A stretch of DNA of 64,000 nt from Pseudomonas bubulae (GCF_900618535.1 NZ_UYJA01000005.1:518862-582861), one strand, 5' to 3'. Numbered from the stretch's first letter, positions 46,473 through 55,797 are shown. A program made the numbers and translations. The notes: generated from the letters alone by a model not told the origin.

Positions 46473-46778
46473 TTATTTGTGGCACCTGAATGCGTTCCCT
46501 TGTTCAAGGGAACCGCGTTTTCCCCCCTACCCAATCAAACCCGATGTGCACCTGCGCAAGGTTTTGTCGCGTCCGCAGAAAACTGTGGGAGCGGGCTTGC
46601 TCTCGACTCAAGCGGCGCGGTCGTCCTGCCAGACCGCATTGATGCCATCGCGGGCAAGCCACACTCCCACAAGACTTGTCGACCGCTATAACTCAATGCT
46701 CATCCCAGCAAGAGTCGTTGCGCCATCGGGTTCAATCGTTAATGATACGGCTTCTCATTAACGCCTGAGCCCTGCTCC
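46473..46778. other. Interval between tRNA-Ser and the sigma-factor gene, with a REP pair
   Basis: A 306-base gap. It holds an imperfect REP pair at 46583-46672 (left arm CTGTGGGAGCGGGCTTGCTC, right arm inverted GCGGGCAAGCCACACTCCCAC) and a probable Fur box at 46738-46762. I see no integrase, no duplicate of the tRNA 3' end and no coding frame. Confidence 0.75.
46738..46762. promoter_or_regulatory. Probable Fur box before the iron sigma-factor gene
   Basis: GTTAATGATACGGCTTCTCATTAAC (written here as GTTAATGA, nine bases, TCATTAAC) is a perfect eight-base inverted repeat that ends 16 bases before the sigma-factor ATG. Read on either strand it agrees with 13-14 of 19 positions of the classic Fur box. 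Together with the gene content downstream this strongly suggests iron repression. Confidence 0.7.
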
Positions 46779-47297
46779 ATGCCCTCGCCTTCACCCTCCA
46801 GCCTGCTGGCCAGTTTTCAGGAGCACTACGACGATCTGTTGTCGTTCCTGACCCGGCGCCTGCGTGACCGGCATCGGGCAGCGGATGTGGCGCAGGAAAC
46901 CTGGATCAAGCTGGCAAAAATCGACCCCGAGGCGGTCACGGTACTTAATGACCGGCACTTTATTTTCAAGGTGGCGGGCAACCTGGCCATCGATGCCTTG
47001 CGCGTGGATCAGCGCCAGACACGCAACCTGAGCGGCGAACCGCCTTCACTGCAAATCGCTGATCCGGGGCTGCCGCCCGAAGGTCTGCTGCTGGCCACCG
47101 AGCGCATCGGCATTCTGGATGAGGCGCTGCAACAACTGTCGCCCAATGCCCGCCAGGCGTTACTGCTGAGTCGCATCGACGGCATGACCCAAGCCCAGAT
47201 CGCCGTCGAACTGGGCGTGTCGCCAAGTATGGTGGCAAAATACATTGGCCAGGCCTTGCGCCACTGCCGTGACTGGCTAAAAGACAACCATGCCTGA
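46779..47297 (+). CDS. FecI-like ECF sigma factor (iron starvation type)
   Basis: A 172-residue extracytoplasmic-function sigma factor. Region 2 is at about residues 10-75 (YDDLLSFLTRRLRDRHRAAD, then VAQETWIKLAKI), and region 4 at about 115-165 (LSPNARQALLLSRIDGMTQA, then QIAVELGVSPSMVAKYI). It is followed by a FecR-like gene overlapping it by eight bases and by a TonB receptor with a signalling domain, so it should activate that receptor gene when siderophore is bound. A likely Fur box lies just upstream. Confidence 0.95.
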   Translation: MPSPSPSSLLASFQEHYDDLLSFLTRRLRDRHRAADVAQETWIKLAKIDPEAVTVLNDRHFIFKVAGNLAIDALRVDQRQTRNLSGEPPSLQIADPGLPPEGLLLATERIGILDEALQQLSPNARQALLLSRIDGMTQAQIAVELGVSPSMVAKYIGQALRHCRDWLKDNHA

Positions 47298-48234
47298 GCG
47301 TGCCGTGATGCCTTCAACGCCCTCCCCTGACGATCTCGACGATCAGGCCATCGACTGGCAGACCCTGCTGCACTCGGGCGAAGCCAGCGCACGCCAGCGC
47401 CTGGACTATCAGCGCTGGCAACAGTTGAGCCCGGCGCACAAAACCGCGGCCCAAGAGGCCGAAGCGCTATGGGCGGATATCGGTCTGACCGCCAGCGCCG
47501 AGCAACATCGCGCAAGACCGCGCCGCCGGGCTTATCGCTGGGCCAACGGGCTGGCGGCGGGGTTGCTACTGGCCGTACTCGGGTATGGCGCTACGGACTA
47601 TGTACCAAGCTGGTCCGACACTCATCACACCGGGGTCGGTCAGCGCCAGCAATGGCTGTTGAGCGATGGCACGCGTGTCACGTTGAACAGCGCCACGGCG
47701 TTGTCGGTCGACTTCACGGGCAATCAACGTAGCGTCATCTTGCGCAAGGGCGAAGCCCTGTTCGAGTTGGCCGATGACCCGTCGCGCCCCTTTATCGTCC
47801 AGGCCGGGCAAGACCGGGTGGCGGCTAAAAACGGGGCCTTCAGCGTGCGCCGCGATGCAGTTCAGACCCGTGTACTGGTCGCCTCGGGCGCGGTGCAAGT
47901 GCAGCACCAGACGCAAACCCTGGAGCTGCAACCCAACCAGCAGGCACTGTATCAACCAGGCCAGGCTGTCGCCGAGCGCCAGCAGGTTGATGCCAATGCC
48001 CTCACCGCCTGGCACCGCGGCAAGCTGATCTTCAACCGTAAACCCTTGCAGGACGTACTCGCCGAACTGGAGCGCTATCAATACGGCCGTATCGTGCTGC
48101 CCGATGCAACACTCGGCGCCATGCAGATCAGCGGGGTGTTCGACCTCAACGATCCACAGAACCTGCTGCATACCCTGGAACAGCGTTACGGCCTCAACAT
48201 CACCTACCTGCCCTTTGTGGCGTGGGTGCACTGA
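47290..48234 (+). CDS. FecR-like anti-sigma / sigma regulator
   Basis: A 314-residue inner-membrane protein. The cytoplasmic N-terminal part (about 10-80, IDWQTLLHSGEASARQRLDY) is the FecR N domain that holds the sigma factor; a single membrane segment is near residues 90-110 (GLAAGLLLAVLGYG). The periplasmic FecR domain follows (about 115-215), then a C-terminal STN-contacting domain with FNRKPLQDVLAELERYQYGR near 244-263. Translation is coupled to the sigma gene by an eight-base overlap. Confidence 0.94.
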   Translation: MPERAVMPSTPSPDDLDDQAIDWQTLLHSGEASARQRLDYQRWQQLSPAHKTAAQEAEALWADIGLTASAEQHRARPRRRAYRWANGLAAGLLLAVLGYGATDYVPSWSDTHHTGVGQRQQWLLSDGTRVTLNSATALSVDFTGNQRSVILRKGEALFELADDPSRPFIVQAGQDRVAAKNGAFSVRRDAVQTRVLVASGAVQVQHQTQTLELQPNQQALYQPGQAVAERQQVDANALTAWHRGKLIFNRKPLQDVLAELERYQYGRIVLPDATLGAMQISGVFDLNDPQNLLHTLEQRYGLNITYLPFVAWVH

Positions 48235-48350
48235 AAATAATTTCGCACAGGCACTGCAAGATCCTGTCGGGCATATCGTCGTAGTAAGACCAGGAACGAA
48301 TCCGTTCCCATTCGCGATATAAAAAACCTCGAACAAGGATCAAAAACGCA

Positions 48351-50804
48351 ATGGTCGAGCACGTCAAGAAGCCGCGTGGCGCACACCTAAACGAACAGCG
48401 ACTGCGCCAGGTATTCGTAGCCACAGCCTTGCTGGCCAGCCTGGGAGGCCCGCTGCAAGCCAGTGCCCAGACCGCAACTGCGGCCACGCCCGGCACGTCC
48501 CAGCACACCCGCCAGGTCAGCGTGGACGTCAGGGCCCAGGACCTCGATCAGGCGCTCACCCAGTTTGCCGATCAAGCCGATTTGCACCTGCTGTTTACCT
48601 CAGCCGAAGTCGCCGGCTTGCACAGCCAGGCGCTGCGGGGGGAGATGAGTGTTGAACAGGCCCTGCAATCGCTACTCAAAGACAGCGGTCTGGTCTGGCA
48701 ATTCAGCGATGCCCGCACCGTCATCTTGGGTAAACCTCAAGCCCCCGCTCAGAGCCTGCAACTCAAGGCCCTGGAAGTCAGCGTCGGCGCCCGTACCAGC
48801 ACCTCCATCAGTGAAATCCCGGGCACCGTGTGGGTGGTCGACCAGGTGCAGTTGCAGGAGCAACTGGACACTGGTGTCACCCTCAAGGAAGCCATCGGCA
48901 AACTGGTGCCGGGGCTCGACCTGGCGCCCGAAGGGCGCAGCAACTACGGCCAGAACATGCGCGGGCGCAACGTGCTGGTGATGATCGACGGCGTCAGCCA
49001 GAACAGCTCGCGAGGGCTGTCGCGCCAGTTCGACAGCATCTCGCCGTTCAACGTAGAGCGGATCGAAGTGCTGTCCGGCGCCAGCGCGCTGTACGGTGGT
49101 GGCGCCACAGGCGGGATCATCAATATCGTGACCAAAAAGGGCACCCCCGGCCCCGCGCAATTCGAAACAGAGCTGTCCGCCACCAGCGGTTTCAACAACA
49201 GCGACGACCTCTCCAGCCGCATTTCACAATCCGTCAGCGGGGGCACTGATCGGGTCTATGGCCGCCTGGGGATTTCCGGTGAACAGAACGAAGCCTTTTA
49301 CGATGGTAAAGGCGATCAGGTATTTATCGACAACACCCAGACCGACCTGCAATACAACCGCACCCTGGACCTGATGGGCAGCCTGGCAATCAAGCTCGAT
49401 GACGTACAGGACCTGGACTTGCTGGCCCAGTACTATGATTCGGGGAACAACGGCAGCGTCGGGATTTACTTCCCCAACCTGCACGACAAAGCACCGTCCA
49501 ATCTCGAAGACGCCGAAATCCGCAGCGGCTACGACACCGACCTGGAGCCGCGTTCCAAGCGCCTGCTGTTCAACGCCAACTATCACCACGCCGACCTGCT
49601 GGGCCAGGACTTCTACTTGCAGGGCTCGTACCGCAAGGAAGACAACAATTTCTATCCGTTTCCGTACTACAACGCCGGTAAACCGCAGGGTTCCAAGGGC
49701 GTGTACTTCGCCGCTTCGCAGCAGAACTTCGAAGTCACCAGCCTCAAGGCGCTGTTTGCCAAACAATGGGACAGCCTGAAGCTGACCTATGGCGTAGACC
49801 TCGACCGCGAGCGCTTCAATGCCGAACAAAGCGTGTTCGATTCGGCTATCTCTTCCGAAAGCGGCGGCCTGGACCTGGTCACCCAAAGCAAGTCCCCGCG
49901 CTACCCAAGTTACCGGGTTGATGGGCATTCGGCCTACGCCCAGCTTGACTGGAAACTTACCGATGCCCTGACCCTGTCTGGCGGCGCGCGGCGCCAGCAA
50001 ATGGACGTCGATGTCGGTGTGTTCAAGGGCATTGCCGGTGGCAGCAACGACTACGCGGTCAACCTGTTCAACCTGGGCGCCATTTATGACTTCAAGAATG
50101 GCCATCAAACCTGGGTCAACTACAGCGAAGGCTTTGATTTGCCGGACCCGGCCAAGTACTACGGCAAGGCGGGGCTGAGCGTCAAAGACAACCCGTTGGC
50201 CGGGATCAAGAGCCGTCAGGTCGAAACCGGCTGGCGCTTTGCCGATGTGGATTGGGACGCGCAGGCGGCGATCTATTACATCTGGTCTGACAAGGTCATC
50301 ACCACGGACGCTGCCACGCTGACGATTGATGTAACCGACAAGAAGAGCCGTGATTTTGGCTTTGAAGGCGCGCTGACCCGTCACTTCAATAACGGTTGGG
50401 ACGCAGGCGGCACCTTGCATCTGGTACGTTCAGAGGAAGAGGACGCGCAAGGCGACTGGATGAAGCGTGACGCCCGGTATGCGTCATTGTCCAAATCCAC
50501 CGCGTTTGTTGGCTGGCACGGTGATGGGCGCAATGTGCGCTTGCAGGGTAACCATGCCTTTACGCTTAAAGACGATTCCGACCACAAGATCAGCGGTTAC
50601 ACCACGTTCGACTTGATGGGCAGCCAGGAGACTGAATTCGGCACGTTCAGCGCCGGCATCCAGAACCTGCTGGACAAGGAGTACAGCACGGTCTGGGGCC
50701 AGCGTGCGGCGCTGTTCTACTCGCCGACCTACGGCCCGGAGTATCTGTATGACTATCAGGGCCGTGGCCGCACATACACCATGACCTGGTCATTGGCTTA
50801 TTGA
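48351..50804 (+). CDS. TonB-dependent siderophore transducer, aerobactin (IutA/ChtA) family
   Basis: An 817-residue outer-membrane receptor. A signal peptide ends near residue 42 (QASAQT). An STN signalling domain follows at about 55-108 (LDQALTQFADQADLHLLFTS), then a linker, a plug domain at about 150-265 and a 22-strand barrel ending in an aromatic residue (TWSLAY). The plug sequence VMIDGVSQNSSRGLSRQFDS and the following YGGGATGGIINIVTKKG closely resemble IutA, the aerobactin receptor, but classic IutA has no STN domain. With the FecI/FecR pair it forms a cell-surface signalling unit. No siderophore synthesis genes are nearby, suggesting use of foreign siderophores. Confidence 0.9.
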   Translation: MVEHVKKPRGAHLNEQRLRQVFVATALLASLGGPLQASAQTATAATPGTSQHTRQVSVDVRAQDLDQALTQFADQADLHLLFTSAEVAGLHSQALRGEMSVEQALQSLLKDSGLVWQFSDARTVILGKPQAPAQSLQLKALEVSVGARTSTSISEIPGTVWVVDQVQLQEQLDTGVTLKEAIGKLVPGLDLAPEGRSNYGQNMRGRNVLVMIDGVSQNSSRGLSRQFDSISPFNVERIEVLSGASALYGGGATGGIINIVTKKGTPGPAQFETELSATSGFNNSDDLSSRISQSVSGGTDRVYGRLGISGEQNEAFYDGKGDQVFIDNTQTDLQYNRTLDLMGSLAIKLDDVQDLDLLAQYYDSGNNGSVGIYFPNLHDKAPSNLEDAEIRSGYDTDLEPRSKRLLFNANYHHADLLGQDFYLQGSYRKEDNNFYPFPYYNAGKPQGSKGVYFAASQQNFEVTSLKALFAKQWDSLKLTYGVDLDRERFNAEQSVFDSAISSESGGLDLVTQSKSPRYPSYRVDGHSAYAQLDWKLTDALTLSGGARRQQMDVDVGVFKGIAGGSNDYAVNLFNLGAIYDFKNGHQTWVNYSEGFDLPDPAKYYGKAGLSVKDNPLAGIKSRQVETGWRFADVDWDAQAAIYYIWSDKVITTDAATLTIDVTDKKSRDFGFEGALTRHFNNGWDAGGTLHLVRSEEEDAQGDWMKRDARYASLSKSTAFVGWHGDGRNVRLQGNHAFTLKDDSDHKISGYTTFDLMGSQETEFGTFSAGIQNLLDKEYSTVWGQRAALFYSPTYGPEYLYDYQGRGRTYTMTWSLAY

Positions 50805-50815
50805 ACAGAGCAAGA

Positions 50816-50870
50816 CAGTGGGAGCGAGCCTGCTCGCGAAGATCGTTCGCGAGCAGGCTCGCTCCCACAG
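50816..50870. repeat. Perfect REP hairpin after the TonB receptor gene
   Basis: CAGTGGGAGCGAGCCTGCTC with its inverted copy GAGCAGGCTCGCTCCCAC around a short TCGTT-containing loop. The two arms run about 24 bases each and lie between convergent genes, so the element can also serve as a transcript end. Confidence 0.88.
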
Positions 50871-50884
50871 TTTAAGTCGCGGCT

Positions 50885-52369
50885 TTACTGGCTGGCCACA
50901 CCACCAAAGCGGGTACTCATCGCAGTGATGAAGTCTTCAAGGCTCATTTTCTGGCCATTGAGATCCACCTGGCCATCAGCGTAATTGAGCGAAGCCAGGA
51001 TGTTGTTGCCCTCCACTTTGGCCAGCCCGGTTTGCACCGCCATCACGCCTGCCATCTCGCTGTTCATGCTGGCCATCTTGGCAATGGCTTGCGGATCGGT
51101 CTGGCCAACCAACTGTGCCTGCACCGCTGACAAATCAGCAATCATCGGCTTGGACAGCAACAGCTTGGCATCCAGCGCGGTCAGCATCTGCTTGGTAACG
51201 TCAACTGGCGGCTGCTCAAATGAGGTCGGCTTGGCCAGCCCCATGACAACGTTGAGCTGGCTTTCACCATTGGCGGTCTTGATCGTGAATTTCTCCAACG
51301 CCAGTTGCGGTTTGGCAGCCAGAATTTTTTCAACCTGAAGCTGCATCTGCACTTGCTCCGCCGGGGTCAGCGGGGTTTGCGGCAGGGTACCGTCGGCCTG
51401 AGGCTGGAACTTGTTCTGATAAATCTGCAGCAGCGCCTGCATGGCCGGGATATCCAGGCTGCTGGCAGTCAGTACCATTTGCGCACTGCCCACCGGCTTG
51501 CCATCCAGGGTGATATCACCGACGTTATAGGCCAGACGCCCGGACATCAGGTTGCCATTGGCGGAAGCAGAATCCGTGTACTCGAAGTTCTTGAGTTTGA
51601 TCACCGATTGCTTGACGCCATAAGTCAGCTGACCTTCGCTCAGCGCCATCACGTTCTGCCCGAGATAGAAGCCAAAGTCGGTCTTCTTCAGGTCACTGGC
51701 CAGGGTCAGGCCGTTGAGCTCGACCGTTACCGGCGGGTTCTCAATCGTGATCGCATTGAGCTTGAGGTGGTCCATATAGCCTTTGGCCTTGAGGTTCTGG
51801 CCATCGGCATCGGTCTGGGCTTGCATGGTCATGCCCGAGAAGCTGAAGGTGGAGTGCTCGTCCAGCTGGGTCTCCAGTGCCATCAGCTCCATATGACCGT
51901 CAACCGAGCGGTCGTAACCCAGGGTGACCTGACCTTTGAGCGGAGCCTGATCCTTGGTTGCGGCAAACCACTTTTCGGTAAATGGGGTTTTTTCCAGCGA
52001 GTAATTGCTGACCGCCATCACTGGCATCCACTTGAACGTCTTGATACGCGACCACGGCAATGGACCATGCTCGATATTATCGACAAACAGCAATTCCACC
52101 GGCTTCGCATCCGGGCCCGCCTTGTCGTCCTGGATCTTCAGGCGATAGTGCGCGGTGCTGCTGTAGAGGTTGCGCTCAATGGAAACCAGCTCAATAGTGC
52201 CGTGAGTGGTGGTGCCTTGCAGCTGCTTGGCCAGCTCCTGGTTGGTCTGCTCGATCGAGGTCTGCAACACACCCTCGATTTTGCTGCCGGTATACCACGC
52301 GCCAGCGGTATTCAGCGCCCCGGCGACAACAACGATCCCTACCAGCACACCTAATGGTTTATTCATCAA
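50885..52369 (-). CDS. YdgA-family protein (DUF945)
   Basis: A 494-residue protein with one N-terminal membrane segment (about 8-26) and a long beta-rich periplasmic domain built of repeated amphipathic strands (for example GMTMQAQTDADGQNLKAKGY). It matches the YdgA/DUF945 family, which has some resemblance to AsmA-like and lipid-handling bridge proteins; function is unknown. The C-terminal NYADGQVDLNGQKMSLEDFI stretch is a family landmark. Converges with the TonB receptor gene across a REP hairpin. Confidence 0.85.
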   Translation of the reverse strand: MMNKPLGVLVGIVVVAGALNTAGAWYTGSKIEGVLQTSIEQTNQELAKQLQGTTTHGTIELVSIERNLYSSTAHYRLKIQDDKAGPDAKPVELLFVDNIEHGPLPWSRIKTFKWMPVMAVSNYSLEKTPFTEKWFAATKDQAPLKGQVTLGYDRSVDGHMELMALETQLDEHSTFSFSGMTMQAQTDADGQNLKAKGYMDHLKLNAITIENPPVTVELNGLTLASDLKKTDFGFYLGQNVMALSEGQLTYGVKQSVIKLKNFEYTDSASANGNLMSGRLAYNVGDITLDGKPVGSAQMVLTASSLDIPAMQALLQIYQNKFQPQADGTLPQTPLTPAEQVQMQLQVEKILAAKPQLALEKFTIKTANGESQLNVVMGLAKPTSFEQPPVDVTKQMLTALDAKLLLSKPMIADLSAVQAQLVGQTDPQAIAKMASMNSEMAGVMAVQTGLAKVEGNNILASLNYADGQVDLNGQKMSLEDFITAMSTRFGGVASQ

Positions 52370-52495
52370 TTGACCCGTTCAATGTCCGTTATGTTGAAAG
52401 TAAAGCGGTCTTTGCCAAGCCCTTCATGGGCCGAAAAGTGCTAGCAGATTAACACTGGCAGCAGAGCAGACGCTCCTCCAACGTGATACCTGGCT

Positions 52496-53140
52496 TTATG
52501 CAGGTTGGGCGTAACGCTGGTCAATTTCGTCGAGCTGGTGGTCGAAACTCTTGAGACTGGCACTCCAGGTGTACACCAGCACTTCCAGATCATGGTCGAT
52601 GCATGTTTCTCCTACGGAATTAAAAGAAACGTCCGAGTAATCCAGCTGATAACGCTCACGCGCCATCGCTGCCGCGACATTCGAGAGCTCACGCGCAGTG
52701 TCGAGCCATTGGCGCTCCTCGGATGGCAGGGCCTTGTCGAGTTTCAGGCATTGGGTCTTGAGGGCTTCGAGGCTTTTTTCCAGCGGGGTGCCGGTAAGTT
52801 CGCCCATAAACTCCTGGAAGGTCCGGCCCGGTTGCCAGTAACTGCCCCAGAAATAGCGGTCAAATACCGTCTCTACCCGCCGCAGGGCAACCTTGGTGTC
52901 CCAGATCAGGACGCGGGTCTGGCCCTGGTTGATCTGGCGTTTTTTGATCTGCCGGGTTTGCACCGAGGCGCAGGCCACCACCACTATGGCCAGAACGGCA
53001 ATCAACGCACTCGCGCTATCGAGAAAGATCATTGCCTTGTCGATCTGGTGCGCCAGCATGATGCCGTAGAAGTAGGTCGCCGAAAGCAGCACCACGGCTG
53101 CCACTGCACACCAGAAGCCGGGAGCATAAGGGTTTTTCAT
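52496..53140 (-). CDS. Membrane protein of unknown function
   Basis: A 214-residue protein I do not recognise. Two membrane segments are visible at about residues 8-28 and 40-62, followed by a charged helix (VQTRQIKKRQINQGQTR) and a mostly helical cytoplasmic domain with VFDRYFWGSYWQPGRTFQEF near 92-111. The ATG at 53138-53140 has GGGGA ten bases upstream; another ATG five codons earlier is possible. It stands alone between the DUF945 gene and the efflux operon, on the same strand. Confidence 0.7.
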   Translation of the reverse strand: MKNPYAPGFWCAVAAVVLLSATYFYGIMLAHQIDKAMIFLDSASALIAVLAIVVVACASVQTRQIKKRQINQGQTRVLIWDTKVALRRVETVFDRYFWGSYWQPGRTFQEFMGELTGTPLEKSLEALKTQCLKLDKALPSEERQWLDTARELSNVAAAMARERYQLDYSDVSFNSVGETCIDHDLEVLVYTWSASLKSFDHQLDEIDQRYAQPA

Positions 53141-53246
53141 TATTAGTATCCCCATCAGGCATGGTCTGCACGATGAGGAGGGCTACAGACCGCAAACGCC
53201 CTGAACCATCGTTCTGATACCGATAATTCAGAGCATAGCAACGCTG

Positions 53247-54692
53247 TCAGGGTTTGGCGTTTGTCGCCGCTTGCGTTCGTCCACTTTCCCAGCCCCCACC
53301 CAGGGCCAGGAACAGATCGATCTGACTCATGGCAACCTGGGTGTTGGCCGCCGACAATTGCGCGCGCATGTCAGTGTAGGTGCGGGTTGCCTGCAGATCG
53401 GCCAGGAATGACTCGCGCCCCGCCTGGAAGAACTGATGGGTCTGGTCGGCCGCCGTTTTGGCCGACAACTCGGCCTCTGCCAGGGCATCACGGCGCTGCA
53501 GCAACGCCGTGTATTGCACCAGGCTGGTCTGGGTTTCACGGATGGCATTGAGCACCACACCGTCAAACTTGGCCAAAGCGCCTTGAGTCACCGCCTCGGC
53601 CTCACGAATTCGGGCTCGCGAGCCATTGGTCGGAATCGTCCAGCTCAGCATCGGGCCGAAGCCCCAGCGGTTAGTAGGGGCCGTGCCCAGGTTGTCGATA
53701 ATCCCCACTGTGCCAATGCTGGCACCGATGCTGATGTCCGGGTACAGCGAACCTGTGGCCACACCGATTTCGGCGGTGGCGGCGGCCAGATGGCGTTCGG
53801 CCTGACGCACGTCCGGGCGGCGTTTAAGCAGTGCTGCACCGTCCCCCACGGGCAGCAATTGCGCGATATGCGGCAGCTCGGCGCAGGTAGCCACACCGGC
53901 GGGCAGTTGATCCAGCGGCCTGGCCAGCAACATCGACAAACGGAACAGGCCGGACTGGCGCAATGCTTCGTAACGGGGCAATTCTGCGCGCAACGATTTG
54001 AACTGGGTTTCAGAACGGGTGACCTGGGTTTCATCACCGCGACCCGCATCACGCAGGCGCTGGGTCAGGCTGGTACTTTGCGCTTGCAGCTTGAGGGACT
54101 CTTCTGCGATGTGGTGTTCCTCATTGGCTGCGCACACTTGGGTGTACGCCCGCACCACATCCGCCACCAGAGTGATGCGCGCGGTGTCGGCGGCAGCCTG
54201 AGTCGCGTCGGCGTTGGCCTGTGCCGCTTCGATCCCGCGCTGCAAAGTGCCCCACAAGTCGAACTGGTATGAAGTGCTGATACCCAGATCACCGACATTG
54301 GCTACCGGCACCTTGTCCGCCAGCAGGAACGCTTCACCGGACTCCTGCAGGCGCTGGGCGCCCGCTTTCACAGAACCACTCCAGCCACCGGCCGACTGTG
54401 CCTGCTCAACCTGGGCCCGCGCCCGCGACAGGTTCGCCGCAGCGACCCGCAGATCAGTGTTGGAGGCCAGCGCCTGGCGCACCAGTTCATTGAGCCTGGG
54501 GTCCTCATAGAGCTTCCACCAGTCAACTGGAACCGGGGCGGACACCACGTTGGCGCCCTCGCCAGCCAGTTGGCCCTGCAAGTCCGGGCGCTGCATGGCC
54601 GCGTCTTTGGGCAATTGGTAATCAGGGCCAAGCAGTTGGCAACCGGACAGCAGCAGCCCAAGTCCTACGGCTGCCAGGCGAACGGCTTTCAT
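53247..54692 (-). CDS. NodT-family outer-membrane efflux lipoprotein
   Basis: A 481-residue TolC-like outer-membrane channel subunit. The lipobox is LLSGC with Cys18. Two repeated outer-membrane-factor domains span about 60-260 and 285-465, with DWWKLYEDPRLNELVRQALA near residue 58 as the family start. It is the last gene of the MarR, FUSC, DUF1656, HlyD, NodT operon and overlaps the HlyD gene by four bases. It should carry compounds across the outer membrane for the upstream pump. Confidence 0.93.
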   Translation of the reverse strand: MKAVRLAAVGLGLLLSGCQLLGPDYQLPKDAAMQRPDLQGQLAGEGANVVSAPVPVDWWKLYEDPRLNELVRQALASNTDLRVAAANLSRARAQVEQAQSAGGWSGSVKAGAQRLQESGEAFLLADKVPVANVGDLGISTSYQFDLWGTLQRGIEAAQANADATQAAADTARITLVADVVRAYTQVCAANEEHHIAEESLKLQAQSTSLTQRLRDAGRGDETQVTRSETQFKSLRAELPRYEALRQSGLFRLSMLLARPLDQLPAGVATCAELPHIAQLLPVGDGAALLKRRPDVRQAERHLAAATAEIGVATGSLYPDISIGASIGTVGIIDNLGTAPTNRWGFGPMLSWTIPTNGSRARIREAEAVTQGALAKFDGVVLNAIRETQTSLVQYTALLQRRDALAEAELSAKTAADQTHQFFQAGRESFLADLQATRTYTDMRAQLSAANTQVAMSQIDLFLALGGGWESGRTQAATNAKP

Positions 54693-55591
54693 TGCGCGCG
54701 CTCCGGGGCAGGCTGGGCTTTGGCCGAATCTTCGATGATGGACACGGTCGCGGTGCGCCCGGCAATCATGCGAAAGTCTTCAGGCACGTCGTCAAACACG
54801 ATGCGTACCGGAATCCGTTGCGCCAATCGCACCCAGCTGAACGCAGGGTTGACGTTGGGCAGCAGGTTCTGGCCACTGGTGCGGTCACGGTCTTCGATGC
54901 CCGCCACAATGCTTTCAACATGCCCGCGCAAACGTGCGTTATCACCAATGACACGGATATCGACGCTTTGGCCGACATGGATGCCATCGAGTTTGGTTTC
55001 TTCAAAATAGCCGTCGATATGGAACGAGCTGCTGTCGACGATCGACAAGACCGGCCGCCCCGCCGTGACGAACTCATTGACCCGTGGAGCCCGGTCGTTG
55101 ACGTAACCATCGACGGGGCTGCGCACCACCGTACGATCCAGATTGAGCTGGGCGCTGTCCACGGCCACTTGGGCCTCTATCAGTGCGGCCTGGGCGCGCA
55201 TTTCACGGGACTGGCTTTCTTCGAGCTGTTCGCGGGCGACCAGGTTGCCCAGGCCTTTGTTACGGCGGCTCTCACGTTGGGCCTGGGCCAGGGTCTCCTT
55301 GCGATCGGCCACGGTGGCTTCGGCCTGACGCAGCGCCAGCTTGAAGCGCTCCTGGTCGATGACAAACAACACCTGATCACGGCTGACGGGCTGGTTGTCA
55401 CGCACATCCACCTGCTTGATCAGGCCCGACACGTCGGGGGCGATTTGCACGATGTCGGCGCGAATGTGGGCGTCACGGGTCCAGGGAGCAAACATGTAGT
55501 ACATGGTCATGCGCCAGACCACGACGCAGGCAAACGTCACCACCAATAAGGTGAGAACGACACGGCCCAGGGTCAGTAAAGGTTTTTTCAT
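54689..55591 (-). CDS. HlyD/AaeA-family membrane fusion protein
   Basis: A 300-residue periplasmic adaptor with one N-terminal membrane segment (about 9-28). The biotinyl-lipoyl-like and barrel domains show IAPDVSGLIKQVDVRDNQPV near residues 48-67 and VRSPVDGYVNDRAPRVNEFV near 155-174, with an alpha-hairpin between. It matches AaeA/EmrA-type adaptors that work with FUSC (AaeB) proteins. It overlaps both neighbours by four bases (ATGA), so all pump parts are translationally coupled. Confidence 0.94.
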   Translation of the reverse strand: MKKPLLTLGRVVLTLLVVTFACVVVWRMTMYYMFAPWTRDAHIRADIVQIAPDVSGLIKQVDVRDNQPVSRDQVLFVIDQERFKLALRQAEATVADRKETLAQAQRESRRNKGLGNLVAREQLEESQSREMRAQAALIEAQVAVDSAQLNLDRTVVRSPVDGYVNDRAPRVNEFVTAGRPVLSIVDSSSFHIDGYFEETKLDGIHVGQSVDIRVIGDNARLRGHVESIVAGIEDRDRTSGQNLLPNVNPAFSWVRLAQRIPVRIVFDDVPEDFRMIAGRTATVSIIEDSAKAQPAPERAQ

Positions 55592-55797
55592 GTCATCAGA
55601 TATCGACTGAACGAATCCACAACGCCGAGTAACAGAGCGTAGAGACCGACGTTGAACAAAGCCCGGTGCCAGACCAGGCGGTAAAAGTGCACACGGGTGA
55701 GTAACCCGTGAACCACCAGAAACAACAAGTAGGTGATGCCCATCAGTACCAGGAGCGTGGGCAGGAAAACCCCGCTGATATCTACGTCACCGATCAT
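55588..55797 (-). CDS. DUF1656 small membrane protein (AaeX-like)
   Basis: A 69-residue membrane protein with two hydrophobic segments (about 10-32 and 45-63). The sequence MIGDVDISGVFLPTLLVLMG and YRLVWHRALFNVGLYALLLG are hallmarks of DUF1656/AaeX proteins, which always lie between FUSC and HlyD genes in such operons. Role unknown. It overlaps both neighbours by four bases. Confidence 0.92.
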   Translation of the reverse strand: MIGDVDISGVFLPTLLVLMGITYLLFLVVHGLLTRVHFYRLVWHRALFNVGLYALLLGVVDSFSRYLMT

